From: Theobroma cacao
Lineage: Eukaryota; Streptophyta; Magnoliopsida; Malvales; Malvaceae
Length of the DNA stretch: 64,000 nucleotides
Assembly: GCF_000208745.1 (NCBI RefSeq)
Contig: NC_030858.1
Coordinates: 12,821,395 to 12,885,394 of the forward strand
Direction of reading: 5' to 3'
Shown here: piece after piece, positions 12,534 through 24,215 of the stretch
Layout: each line of letters opens with the position of its first letter
Numbering within the stretch: position 1 is the stretch's first letter
The notes under the pieces: model-generated
What the model saw: only the letters and a program-made list of their open reading frames with translations
What the model was told of the DNA's origin: nothing
Database searches by the model: none
Program-made: the position numbers and the translations under genes

Positions 12534-13279
12534 TCAAGGTAGAAGGTGGGCTATTATAGGGTACAAAATGTTCTTCAATAGAAAAACCCTCATTAGCCTA
12601 TGATCAGCAGCAATATTGCCTTCATTATAAATGTGACGAATTTGTATCATCCATTGTCTCTTTAGCAATATATCAATAGCCCGAAGCCACTCATAATTAA
12701 CACATGGATGATGCAATGAGGAAGATATAGCTAGAACAACGAGTTTACTATCCACTTGAAAATCAATCTTTCTAAAACTAGCCTCCCATGCATTTTGAAG
12801 TTCTCTATATACACCCCATAGTTCTACATGATAAGCAGAGCATTTTTGAGTTCTCATGGCAAACCCACCGTGCCATTGTCAGTCCAATCCCTCAGAATTG
12901 CCCCCGCTGCTGCCTGGCTAGTGGAAATGCAAACTGCACAATTAGTATTTAAAGAAATCCAATCCACTTGCGGTGCTTTCCAAGCTATAAAAATTTTTTC
13001 CTTAGTATTAGAAGTAATACGGCCATTATTAAAGTTTGACAACTCAGCAATGTGCATATTTGCCACTACACTGTATATCTGTGACAATTTCCTTGCAATA
13101 TTATAAGGGGTATGCTCAAAAATAAATATATTTATCCATTTCCAGAGTAACCAACAAGTTCTTCCAAAAACCACAACCCATGGGACTCCATCATTCTTAG
13201 TCTTGAAATTATTCAAATTAGACAGAAGCCAATCCAGATTAGATTGATTAAAGAATGAATCAACCATACCTGGAGCCAA
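12534..13279 (-). pseudogene. LINE RNase H-like domain relic
   Basis: RVT_3-type RNase H, the C-terminal domain of plant LINE polyproteins. Two overlapping open pieces (13279-12854 and 12857-12534) meet at a frameshift near 12855. The first holds WISLNTNCAV (in intact relatives this strand carries a catalytic Asp: WxKLNxDGA) and GAILRD. The second holds ELWGVYRELQ, FQVDSK and, near its end, HIYNEGNIAADH, the late strand and helix of the fold. The D to N change at the first catalytic position and the frameshift mean it is inactive. Confidence 0.78.
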
Positions 13280-14310
13280 AACTCAAATCCAAGAACTGGC
13301 CACAGGACAATCTCGAAGGATGTGAAGAATTGATTCTTTTTCTAGGCAACATTGTTGACAATTTAGATCATTAGACAAATGTCTTAGATATCTCTCCTTA
13401 TTAGTCAATACTCGATTATGTAAGCATTGTATTAATAACATTTTGATTCTCTCCGGTCCATGCCAGTTGCCACATGTTCAAATTATTATTCAAGTAACCC
13501 TGTTCCAGTTCACGTAAACGGTCATAAGCCGAGGGAACAGAAAAGTTCCTAGATGAAGACAAAGCCCAATATGGCCTATCCGATACAGATGTAGTTTCAG
13601 GGGTAATAGCCTCTGAAAGTAATGTTATCTCCTCTTTAGGGAGCTAATGCTGTAAGCGTTCAAAATCCCATTCCTCATTTGGCATTACAAAATCTCTTAC
13701 ATAACTATAATCTTCGAAAATTATGCCTCTAGACTTCGCCGCTTCAACCAATGGTTTGTCAGTCACCCAAGATCCATCTCGAATTGAAATGTGAGCCCAT
13801 CCCCAATAGCACATCGAACATTATTCTTAAATATGTCCCATACCATGTACAAAGAATGCCAGAAAAAAGACGAACCCGAATTCTGAAGAGTATTAGGACA
13901 AGCATGCGTACCATAATTATATTTTGCACAGATTAATTTAACCCATAAAGCTTGTGGTTTTGCCACTAAATGCCAGCATGCTTTCAACCGGAATGCCTCA
14001 TTCATCAATCTCGAGTTTCAGATATCGTAACCTCCTTCATCCTTAGGTTTGCAAACCTCTTGTCATCGTAAACGATGGACTTTTCGAGAATTACCATCAC
14101 CTCCCCATAAGAAATTTCGGCAAAGAGCTTTTATTTTGTTACATATTTCTATTGGGATAGCCACTGTTTGAATAGTGTAGTAAGGGATAGTAGACAGTAC
14201 AAATTTTATTAAGGTAAGCCTGCCTGTAGAAGAAAGTGTAGAAGCCTTTCACGAACTCAGTCTACTTCGTATTTTATCCCCCAAGTATTGAAATAGCAGC
14301 AAAGTTCTTA
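13280..14310 (-). pseudogene. LINE reverse transcriptase tail and zf-RVT block relic
   Basis: On the minus strand the phrase LSSTGRLTLIKFVLSTIPYY near 14160-14230 is the hallmark of the C-terminal part of plant LINE reverse transcriptases. It continues through LWGG and EAFRLKACWHLV (about 14008) to GDGLTFQFE (about 13780). Near 13320-13370 a Cys-rich stretch with ESILHILRDCPVA matches the zf-RVT block that precedes RNase H. Stops and shifts are frequent. The palm domain with the catalytic Asp pair is absent because of 5' truncation. Confidence 0.8.
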
Positions 14311-14647
14311 TCGTTGATGTTGTTATTGTTATTAGTATTATATTTAGATTTTACTAATATGTGTTTTCTAAATATTTTAAGATTAGTTAAATTATTAATT
14401 TTATTAATATTTTTATATTAAATGTAGTAATTGACATTTGATGTAAGGAAGTCAACACATAAAAAAATTACTTAATATGGTAATTTTAAACCTAAAAATG
14501 TCTTTGAGTAATTCATTAACAAAACCCTTATGATTTTTATCTACAATTTATAATATATAAAAAAGTATGAATGTTAGTAAAACTTTTAATTAACGAAAAC
14601 AGACGTATTTGTTCATTATTGTTTTTTTTAAATTATTACTTTAAATA

Positions 14648-14800
14648 TTATCATAAATATCCATAAGATTTATCTAATTTGTAAATAAAAATTCTAATTG
14701 CATCTAATGAATGTCATTAAAAATACTTTTTATTATAAATATTAATAAAATTTATCTAATTTGTAAATAAAAATTCTAATTCCATTGAATGATCTTCATT
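14648..14800. repeat. Two-copy tandem repeat of about 82 bp
   Basis: The phrase TTTATCTAATTTGTAAATAA occurs at 14669 and again at 14751 with similar flanks on both sides (ATAAATAT before, AAAATTCTAATT after), giving two diverged copies in tandem. Confidence 0.7.
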
Positions 14801-17355
14801 CTTAACTATAATATTATTGAATAATTTATAGATTAAAATTAGAAAATTGTACATATTTATATTTCAAACTAAAACATTTTTAAAATGTTTGTATTTTATA
14901 TATTAAAATACGCACACCAACTATGCGGGTTGAAGAGAAAAAAGGTGATGATTATTGTGATAACAAAGTGTTTTGGAAGAGAATAAGATATATTTACGAG
15001 CAGTTTTATAAAGAAAACACGAATAGTTTTTTCTTAAGAGAGAAATGGGTCATTTTTTTTCAAAAAAATGTATTATATAAAACATTTTAAATAATCTCTA
15101 ATTTATTTCAATTTTTAAGTAATTTTGCTAATACAGTTTGCGTAACTTAAATCGCGATAACAAACTCATATATTGACTTATATAATATAATAGATATTGT
15201 TATTGTAGATTAAAGGTTAAATTATGCAATTAGTTCCTGTAATCTACAAAAAGTATAAATTTAATCTTTATACAATAATTTTTGTAACTCGAATCCATAT
15301 ATTTTGTAAATTTATTAATTTTAGTTCTTAATTATAATATCATTAAATTTAACTATTAAGTATGCTAACATGACATTTTGATCAAGTTGACCTGACACTA
15401 TTAACTAACATGACAATTTTTGGCATTTATGTTGATGTGACACCAATTGACGTGGCAAAAATCTTACATAACAAATGTTGACATAGCAAAAAATTAACAA
15501 AAACACTTTTAACACTAAATTGAATGAGATTAACATAAAAATTAAGAGAGAAAGAATAATAAAAAACAATCAAATAGGGAGAATCAAGAGAGATATAGTT
15601 GTGTTTGGTTTTGAATTTGGGATTGAAGACAAGGAAAACAATGTGTTTTAAGGGTTACTGGGTTTTATTTTTGAAGATTCAACTTGTTTTGAATTAGCAT
15701 TTTTCCATTGAAGATTCAATTGGTAAATAAAAAGATTTTGTTGCAGTCTCATTAAATTTGTTTCTTTGGGCAAAATATTGCATTTTCTCTGTTTGCAGGA
15801 AAAAGATTGAATATTTGAAAAGGGAGGGAATGAAATAAAGGGGAGAGAATCAAGAAAGGAACATATTGAAGTTTCAACAGGTTAGACCAAGAAATATGGT
15901 GCAGTTTGACTTATTTGGTATAAAAATTGGTGTTTTGTGGCTCCTTTGGGTTCTGTTTTGTCTGCCACAAATTCTTGTATTTAGGGTTTATTATCTTTCT
16001 CATTTGTTTTTGGGGTTTTATTTTTGATAAGTTTCTGTTTTTGGATTGGAACCACAATTGTCTATTGTTTATTATTATAAAACTCAATCTGATGTCAAGC
16101 AAAGGCAAAACTCAATTTGATATCAATACCAATAAAATACGATGACAAATTTTACTTTTATAAAACGAGTATAGATTGTCGAAAGTTATTTGTACCTTTA
16201 GTTGTGAAATGTGAATCATCTCTGAAATTTAAGTTGGTTAAATTAGAACCACTTGTTTGAAATCTTGAGACTTCTGTTATATTACAAAAAAAAAAAAAAA
16301 CCATTGGGAAGCTACTGTCCAGAGCTACCAAATCCTAGAAGCTGATCAACAAGTTTCATGACAAAGTTGGTCAAGCTGTTTTAGGTCTTTAATTTGGCAC
16401 TCTTGGAGTAGGCCTATAGATATTTGGTCTGCTCCATTTCTGCATTTCCAGCAAATTCATGAATTTAAAGACAACCAAATTGATTAATGCAATCTCAAAA
16501 TTCATGATTATCTTTAAGCCAATGAATTATAATAGTATATGTTAAAAAACATTTTTTTTATTACGTGAGAAATTGTTAGTGGCTATAATTGAGTGTATCA
16601 ATGAAAAAAAAAAGACAATTAATTTTATGCTGTACCTTTTTGTTAACATCTGTATTAGCTCAGCTGCTCTCCAAATTATATATAAAATAAAATAAAATAA
16701 TGTTCCAATTTATAACTTTCATAGTTGCAATTTTCAAGCAAACAATAATTTCAATATATAAATAAGGAATGACGAGAAAAAAGAACTTGATATTGATGTT
16801 GACATTGTCATAAAGCACGTGGCGCAGTACGTAATGGAAAGATGACGCCCCCTGCTCACTCTCTCCTTTCACTTTTCAAGTATTGATATGCCTAATACTG
16901 TATGAGTCTACCTTACTGTCACTTTCAAATTAAATGAGGAGTTGCTTTATTTTATTTTTTTGAAATATTTTATTAATCACAGTTCTTTAAATTCATGAAT
17001 TTTGATCATATATTAGGTTGTATGCGAGGTTGTATATTTGCATTAAGACAAAAAATATACCAATGGTTTAAATTACTAGTACATCTTTTCCTTTTTATAG
17101 TAACAAAAAAGAAGTGAGATAAAAATTGACCATGGTTTGCTTTAATTCTTTGACTTCTAAGCAACGATGTATGTTTTTATTCCAGCTAACTGCTTGGTGC
17201 TTACCATTAATGGAAAATGTTTTTGGCTTTGAGCTGTGTTAGAACTTAAAACCTAGAAGCCAAGACCCTGAGTTAGAACCATTCCCAGAAACCAAAACAC
17301 ATCCAATCCAAGCTAGTAAATTATTTTCTACTTTAATACCTCGAAGTCCTTGGAC

Positions 17356-17540
17356 TCAAAATCCATGGTTGTGGTGACATGGAACACTTGTGAAACCTTG
17401 AATTGCATCATCAAAGCTCCCGTCTTCCCCTAAATCAACCTTCCACATACTCATGTATCTTAGTTTTGGGACAACTCTAGCAAATTTATATTTTGTTCTC
17501 TTTTCGGGGTTTATTGGAGCAATAATATTTATAGAATAGT
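17356..17540 (-). other. Exon-like open stretch of unknown identity
   Basis: On the minus strand about 60 codons are open and end with a stop at 17356-17358. The composition looks more protein-like than its AT-rich surroundings (for example KLRYMSMWKVDLGEDGSFDD and VPCHHNHGF at the C-terminus). I do not recognise the family and see no start codon context, so it may be the last exon of a decayed gene or a chance open frame. Confidence 0.25.
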
Positions 17541-17961
17541 TATTACTATATGATCATTACAAGAAAAAACCCAAATTTTGTATTTATTTGAAATCCCACC
17601 TTGAGTAAAAGGATAAGTGAGGAAATACTTAGCTGAACATATAGATTACATATTTTGAGTATCAAATTTAATTTTAACCTTTAAAAGAACTCATTGACAT
17701 TTTTAGTTGTCTGTCACTTTTAGTTGTTTATAAAACAATCTTTTGGAAAAAAAAATGACAGTAATGATTCTCTTGATTTATAGATGACCAAAAATAATTT
17801 TTTCATAATTTTTGGAATATATTTGCTATGGTAAATGGGAGCCAAAAATTTAATTTCAATCGAACTTTTTCGATTTTGTTCTTGAAACCAAAATTTAGAT
17901 TTTGATTCTTATGGATTTTTATTTTTTTTATATTTTCATTGAATCCAAATGGGAGTTGTTT

Positions 17962-18082
17962 GCTTATTTATATTAAATATCTTAAGTAAATGAAGAGTAA
18001 AAAGGAAAGACGTAAATGGAGAGTACAAAGAAAAGAAGTAAAATGAGGATATTTACTTAAATGGTACTTAATGTAAATAAGC
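17962..18082. repeat. Imperfect inverted repeat, possible MITE
   Basis: The left arm at 17962-17991 (starts gcttatttatatta) is nearly the reverse complement of the right arm at 18051-18082 (ends ttaatgtaaataagc), with about 59 bp between them. The size and AT-rich arms fit a small MITE, but I see no clear target duplication. Confidence 0.4.
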
Positions 18083-18153
18083 TAAGTAGGTTTAATAGGT
18101 AATCTTTCTCAGAAACTGCTTTCTATTTCAAATGTATGAATACATGTTCATGA

Positions 18154-19533
18154 TGTTAGTCCCAATGGAGCACTAGAGGGGGGTGAATAGCACTAAAAGT
18201 TTTGGGGTTAGCCTTTTTCAAATTATAGAACTTTGAACCAGTTGGAACAAGAAGGATATAAAGCTTGTAGTAGTTGAAAGACACCAAGTAAGCAAGGGTC
18301 AAGAGAAGTGAATAATGCAAAGCTATTTATAGTGGTTTGGTCCTCTTGACTTACATCTACTACCTTGATCTCCCAATCAAGGATTTTCAACCAAACTTCA
18401 CTAAACCAATGGAATTAATATCTTTTACCAAGCTTTTACAAGGTGAACTTCTAATCCAAACTCTAATCCCTTACAACAAGCTTTAGAGTGTTTCCCACAC
18501 TCTAATTTACTAAAAAATAGAAGAAAAAGAAGTACAACTAAGTACTTTTACAAGTCTGGACAGATTACAATCAAGCTTAAACTCCTTTTTTGGATTTGAA
18601 ATGAAGAACAAGTGTGTTTGGTGAAGAATATTTGGCTTTTTGCTCAAAGTAGCTCTTTTCTCTTCAAAATCTATTTTCTTTGATCGTTGGAGGTTCCTTT
18701 TATACCTATAAAGTCAGATTTTTCTGTTGGAGACATTTTTTAGCCGTTAAAAACAACTTTATGTACTTCTAATTGTTATTTTATCCTTTAGTGCTTTAAT
18801 TAAAAAAGGCAGATAGACTTCGACTAACCGGTTGTAGGCAGCTCTAATCGATTACAGCTTCTCTGCATTGCACTGTCCTACTGCTGTGTTCTCTATTCTA
18901 ACCAATTATATGAGGCTCTAACTGATTAAGAGTTCTCTGTCTTTGGACCACTCATCTTCAACAGACTTTCTCTAACTGATTATGGCAGGCTTTAACCGAT
19001 TACAAACTTTTTGTTTTCATTTTTTTATACAATAGTCTTCCTCTAATTGGTTAGCTCTTCCTTTAACTGATTGAAGCTTTACTTCCTTCAACCATAACTA
19101 ATTAAAATAAATTTTAATCAACTAGAAGATCTTTGAATTTTGAACTTCTCCATTTTGGCTTCCTTCAACGGTCAACTATATTTTCAAACTTGTTTTAGGC
19201 GCTTAAAGATACTAGGATCTTGTGTTCTAACCGATTAACCAGACCTCTTAACCGATTAGTATATTTTTGTTTTGTTTCAGCGTATCATGCAGTCATGCCT
19301 TAACTGATTAAGGTCCCTAGATAATCAGTTACTAAGGTTCTGTTTTTCTTCATTACTTGCGATTTCCTTGTTAATTGATTAACTCTTCATTAAACTTAGC
19401 AAGCTCCTTAACTTGCTTTTAATTAATAGCTTTGTTAGGGGTATTAAATTAAATTCTGCAGACTTAAATAGTAAAGTTAGACATTTATAAATGAGGAATG
19501 TTTCGTTATCATCAGAAACATATGGAGTCAACA
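18154..19533 (-). repeat. 3' LTR of element 2 (1380 bp)
   Basis: Runs from TGTTAGTCCC at the left to GTCAACA at the right. Flanked on the outside by the duplication CATGA and on the inside by a polypurine tract. A TATA-like box (TATAAAAGG on the minus strand) lies near 18695. CTAA(C/T)CGATTA-type motifs are frequent at about 18825-19330, including a perfect 10-bp palindrome TAATCGATTA at 18845-18854. Confidence 0.93.
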
Positions 19534-19662
19534 TTTTTCCCTTTTTCTATGATGACAAAATACTCATAGATTAAGAGTGCAATGTTTGTATATAAAAATA
19601 ATTTATGCGCAGTTTTGAGATTACTCCCCTTGAATATGTGCTCCCCCTAAATATATGCTCCA
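19534..19662 (-). promoter_or_regulatory. Polypurine tract and upstream PPT-like motifs of element 2
   Basis: On the minus strand AAAAAGGGAAAAA (19534-19546) directly abuts the LTR, so it is the plus-strand primer site. Further upstream (19621-19662) lie further G-runs such as AGGGGGAGCAC and AAGGGGAGTAA. Repeated PPT-like motifs in this position are described for Sireviruses. The stretch 19550-19640 is homologous to sequence inside the LTRs of element 4. Confidence 0.8.
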
Positions 19663-19869
19663 ATAAAATTATCTAACATAAATTCATTCAATCATAGGAA
19701 CATATATATATGTGTATGTATGTGTATATTCAATGTTCAACCATTATAAGTTCAACACATAATAAAAAAAACTCAGCACAACATAAACCTCATAACCCAT
19801 TAAAACGTTGTTCAGCATATAAACCCATCTGAAACAAATAAACCACACAAACATTGGTAACATTGTTCA

Positions 19870-20640
19870 GCATAAATTGGCAATGCATCATCTCTATAAG
19901 CAAGAAAATATACCAATGTATATCTAAAGTAATCATCAACAATGACAAAGCCATATGACTTGCCTCCTAGACTAGTAGTAGTGATTGGTCCAAACAAGTC
20001 AACATGTAATAGTTCAAGTGGCCTAGAAGTTGATATAGCTTTCTTAGATTTAAAGGAACTTTTAACTTGTTTACTAAATTGACATGCATCACAAACCTTG
20101 TCATTTTCAAATGATATCTTTGAAAGTCCAATAACCAATTCTTTTCTCAAAAGTTTTGAAATTGTGTGCATACTAGCATGTCCTAACCTTCTATGCATCA
20201 ACCAACTATCACAAACATCATTGGCAATAAAACATGATTCACAAGTCTTAATTTCATCAAGAAAAATGACATACATATTTTTAATTCTTTTGCCAATGAG
20301 TGCTACTTTGTTAGTGTTGACATCAATTACTTGACATGCATGAGAATCAAAGCATACTCTAAAACCTCTATCACAAAGCTGACTAATGCTTAGCAAATTA
20401 TGTTTTAAACCTTTAACAAATAAGACATGCTTGATTTGTGTTTAAGATGTGTTACCAATGGTTCCAATTCCTTGGATAATACCTTTGGAGTCATCACCAA
20501 AGGAAACACTACCACACTTCTTCCTATCAAGCTTAGCAAATAAGTTTTGATTACCGGTCATGTGTCTCGAATAGCTACTGTCCAAGTACCCAGACTGCCT
20601 TTTCTATGGTTGAGTTTCAAAACATTGATCTTTTTGTCCT
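19870..20640 (-). pseudogene. copia pol fragment of element 2: protease to integrase core
   Basis: On the minus strand it begins with the protease site region (near 20560-20600, DSS in place of DSG). The GAG-pre-integrase HHCC domain follows: WLMHRRLGHASMHT near 20190-20230 and CDACQFSKQ near 20080. The integrase core then starts with LLHVDLFGP (first catalytic Asp, about 19995-20025) and ends after YFLAYRDDALP near 19875. There the reading passes abruptly into unrelated codons, marking the internal deletion. The remaining two-thirds of pol is gone. Confidence 0.85.
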
Positions 20641-23384
20641 TGCTCAACCTACAAAATAGATTTTCAATTTTTCTTTAAAGGTACCCATACTTTGATTGGT
20701 CCTTGGGGGTTAGCAATCATATGAGATCCTTTTGGAACCCAAACCAATTTTGTTCTAAGAAAGATTCTATTAGAATGGAAACATTCATAAGACAAATGGC
20801 CTTTCCTACCACACACATAACAGTGACATGAGATAGCACTAATTTTCTTTCTAGGGCTTATTTTTCTTTTAAACTCTTCTTCATCTTTTGATTTCAATTT
20901 TAGTCTTTCTTTTCTATCAACTTTAGGTGAAGCATTTTGATTAACAACTCTTTGTAATTCTAAACTTTTGCTTTCTAATTCAAGCTTCAAGAATTCAAAA
21001 TCAGTTTTGGATTGTTCTAGTTCAATTTGAAGCATGTTCCTTTGATCAAAAGCATAGTTGTACTCATGCTTGATTTTTTCTAAGTCTTCATTCAATGCAA
21101 TAGCCTTTTTCTTCATAGTCTTATATTTTAGAGCAAGTTTTTCAAATTCAGCATATAGATAGTCATATTCATCTTGCAAATTATCATAAGAAATATCACA
21201 TGAATTAGAAGTTACCTTAATTTTTTCTTCCTTTACCATCAACTAGAAATTGGCTATTTATTCCAATTTTTTTTTCCTCTTCTGAACTTAATGAATCACT
21301 ATCAGACCATGTTGATACCACCATTGCTTTTTTTGGTTTCTTTATGTTCTTTGAGGTTTCTTCTTTGAGTAATGGGCATCTTGATATAAAGTGTCCTGAT
21401 TTTTTACATTCAAAACACACCATCTCATTCTTCTTGCTGAAATTACCCTTGTGCTTATTTTTCCAAGAGGGACCTTGATCCTTCTTGTAATTGTTTCTTC
21501 CAATCTTTCTACTTCTTTGTCCCATTAGCTTTCTAAATTGTTTGGCCATCATGGCTTGCTCTTCATTATCTCACTTGATAGCTCTTCTAATTCCTCTTCA
21601 AGTAAACTAATCTTGAATGTCAAATTTTTCTTCTTTTCTTTGGCTTCTTTCTTTTCCTCATCTTCCTCTTTTTTCATTTCAAGTTCATGTATAAGGAGTG
21701 AGCCACAAATTTCATCAAGTGTGACCACATTGAGATCTTTGGCCTCTCGAATAGTTGTGACTTTGGGTTTTCAGCTCTTGGGGAGATATCTAAGTAACCT
21801 TTTTACTAGCTTATGTTTAGGAATAGTTTTCCCAAGTTGATTGAGCTTGTTTGTAATATTGGTAAATGTATCAAACATGGTAGTGACATCTTTACCTAGT
21901 TCCATTTTAAACATTTCATAATTATGGGTGAGTAAGGCAATTTTGAACTCCTTTACTTGTGATGTCCCCTCATGAATGACTTTAAGTTTTTCTCAAATCT
22001 CTTTAGCTATTGTATAGCTAGAGATTTTGTTGAATTCTAAAGGCATAAGTGCACAATGAAGGGTGTTAATGGCTTTAAAATTTGTTTAAACCTTTTCGAC
22101 TTTAGCCTCAGTCCATTCAGGTTTAGGCTTAGGCATTTTCTCACCAATGACAAAACTAGGTTAGTGTAAGACCTCAACCTTTATAGGCTTGTAACTAAGC
22201 ATAGATGTAATAATACGAGCTAGGGGAAATTTCGTCATTTTCTTAGTAAGCTCATAAAAGTAAGATTTTTAAACAATATTATGGCTTAAGTAGGCCTAAG
22301 GCATAAATGGATGGTGAAATTATGGGTAAAATGAAAAGGAAACCAAAATTTGGATGATTTTCACGGTAGGGGCAAAATGGTCATTTTTCACCTCGTGTTA
22401 AAATTTTACGCTTTCATGAACCTGAGTATGTCTAGACTATTATGGACCTTGTCTCAGCATCAAAAGAATAAAAAGATTGCATAAAAGTAAGTTAATTGGT
22501 GGAGGGGTAATTTGGTAATTTTAAGTGGAATGGATAAGATTGGCCTATAAATACTTTCTTCCAGCAGCTTCTTCTCCCAGTTTCCAGCAGCTTGTCTTCT
22601 TCTTCTTTTTCTCTCTCACGTTTCTTCAAAACCTCCATGGAAGCTTGATATGTAGCTTGCAAAATTTTCTATCTCTAGCTCTAGTTTTCATAATTTTGAG
22701 CCCTTTTGACTAAAATCCTAGTATTCTTTCACTCTCTCACTTCAAAACCCTTGGTAAAGTTTATTTTCATACTTTCTCTCACTAGTTGGGCATTTTAGAG
22801 AGAGAAAGAGAGAATTACCCCATTAATTTAAAGCAATTGGAAGAGAATTTGACTACAAAAGAGCCCTAGGGTAAGTGATGAATTAAGCTTGGTTTTTAAC
22901 TGTGAATAATGGCTGATAATTGAGAGTATGAGTTATTTTATTATTGAGTATGTTCATTACTTTTTAGTGATTAAGATAGTGAACATAGATAGTCATTTAA
23001 TGTGGCAATTGAAAGCTAGCTAAGAGATAGCTTTTAGGGTTCATAGTGTGTGAATTGACCTATTGCTTATGCTAATGTGATCCTAGGTTTTAATGAAGTC
23101 CCATCCTTCCAATAGGATCATTAGGGGAATTAGAGTCAACTAAAGGCTCAACAATAAATCGGTGAGTGGACTGCTTATCAAAAATCATTTTGGGAATATG
23201 ACTGTTTTGTACAAAGTGTTTGAATGATTTTATACAACTTTTCTCAAAAATGAATGCCTTGGGAACAAGCTCTTGAGAAATGGTTTATGTTATGACATGT
23301 GGTTATTATGGATTTCTATGCGGCTGCATTATGTTGATATACATATATGTTTGAATATAGTGTTGTGCAATTATGTTGACTCGG

Positions 23385-23512
23385 CTATGTGCGAGTAGGG
23401 AGTGTGCATAAACCGAGGATGACCCGGTTATGTGCGAGTAAGGAGTGCGCATAACCCGGTGATGACCCGACCATGTGCGAGTAGGGAGTGCGCATGAGCT
23501 GGTGATGATGAT
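23385..23512. repeat. 43-bp minisatellite inside solo LTR 1 (3 copies)
   Basis: The phrase ATGTGCGAGTAGGGAGTG recurs every 43 bp (GCGAGTA at 23391, 23434 and 23477), followed by a simple gatgatgat run. Short open frames on both strands here are produced by the repeat and are not genes. Confidence 0.88.
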
Positions 23513-23819
23513 GATGTGATGGTGTGTATGATGATGATGGGATGATGATGGGATGATGTGCATGATAATGATGGGTATACGTATACATATATACATATGT
23601 AAATATGTGTGTTATAGGAAATTTATGAGTAATGGTATATGGTTGTAATGCATGTGAAACTTGACATGTTAAACTTTGGAAAATTGTCATGTCTTTCATG
23701 TTGGTTTGGACATTCTAGCAAGGTGGTTTTTCTTTGGGAGAAAAGGGAAAATTTTCATTGGTGCCCTGTATTTCGCTGCAACTAGCAACTCTCGAGTTTG
23801 AGGACTTTCACCAAAACTG

Positions 23820-24215
23820 GTTCTCATTGTAGCGAGATAATAACTGTAGCTTCTCGCTGCAGTGAAAAGGAATCTCGCTGCAGCGAGAAACTCTCTGTTT
23901 CATCAGCTGAATTTCGTTGCAGCCAGAAACCTTCTGTTTCTGGGTTACAATTTCGCTGCAGCGAGAAACCTTCTGTTTTGGTCTCCTATCTTATCCAATT
24001 GCTGCCCTATCTTTCACTTTTTTGGTACCATATCGGAGCATGGACTTCCAACATTAAGGATTAAATGAGTTAAGTTTAAAATGGGGAGGTTTAGTGAGAA
24101 ACCCTCGGCCAGTTGAGAAACCCTCGTTCGGCTAATAACTAAATCCCAACGTCGCTGCAACGAAAATTCATTTTCGTTGCAGCGTAGCTGTAGCGAGAAT
24201 GCTTTTTCGCTGCAG
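23820..24215. repeat. Cluster of Pst-type palindromes inside solo LTR 1
   Basis: Seven or more variants of CTCGCTGCAGCGAG occur here. One, TCTCGCTGCAGCGAGA at 23873-23888, is a perfect 16-bp palindrome. Most variants are followed by the phrase AAAC(T/C)(T/C)TCTG, so the repeat unit is larger than the palindrome. Variants differ mainly by C/T and G/A changes. Confidence 0.85.

Larger units (their letters stand above)
12441..14310 (-). mobile_element. 5'-truncated LINE (plant L1-like), 3' end
   Basis: On the minus strand this runs from the end of a non-LTR reverse transcriptase through a zf-RVT zinc-binding block to a reverse-transcriptase-linked RNase H, in the order usual for plant L1 elements. 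It ends near 12441-12450, where a T-run on the plus strand corresponds to the poly(A) tail. The 5' truncation near 14310 is typical of LINE insertion. Frames are broken throughout. No target duplication was identified by eye. Confidence 0.8.
14311..17961. other. AT-rich stretch without a confident gene
   Basis: Mostly AT-rich noncoding sequence. It contains the 82-bp tandem repeat at 14648-14800. A stretch at about 15210-15500 has the wording of dispersed plant repeats (GGTTAAATTATGCAATTAG, then alternating 'tgacgtggca'-like phrases), which suggests an old repeat fragment. A G-box (CACGTGGC) lies at about 16816. One exon-like open stretch is listed separately. No other product is supported. 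Confidence 0.45.

Noticed and set aside
17840..18153. Left end of the older LTR-like block
   Set aside because: I searched for a TG terminus preceded by the ATTTA that follows 29270 and found none, so no boundary is called.
23306..23699. Overlapping minus-strand open frames rich in His, Ser and Thr
   Set aside because: They arise from the 43-bp minisatellite and the gatgat run; similar frames appear in solo LTRs 2 and 4 at the same place.
23798..24068. Plus-strand open frames with repeated Cys-Ser-Glu-Lys or Ala-Ala-Arg-Asn words
   Set aside because: Produced by the repeated palindrome in different frames, not by a repeat protein gene.
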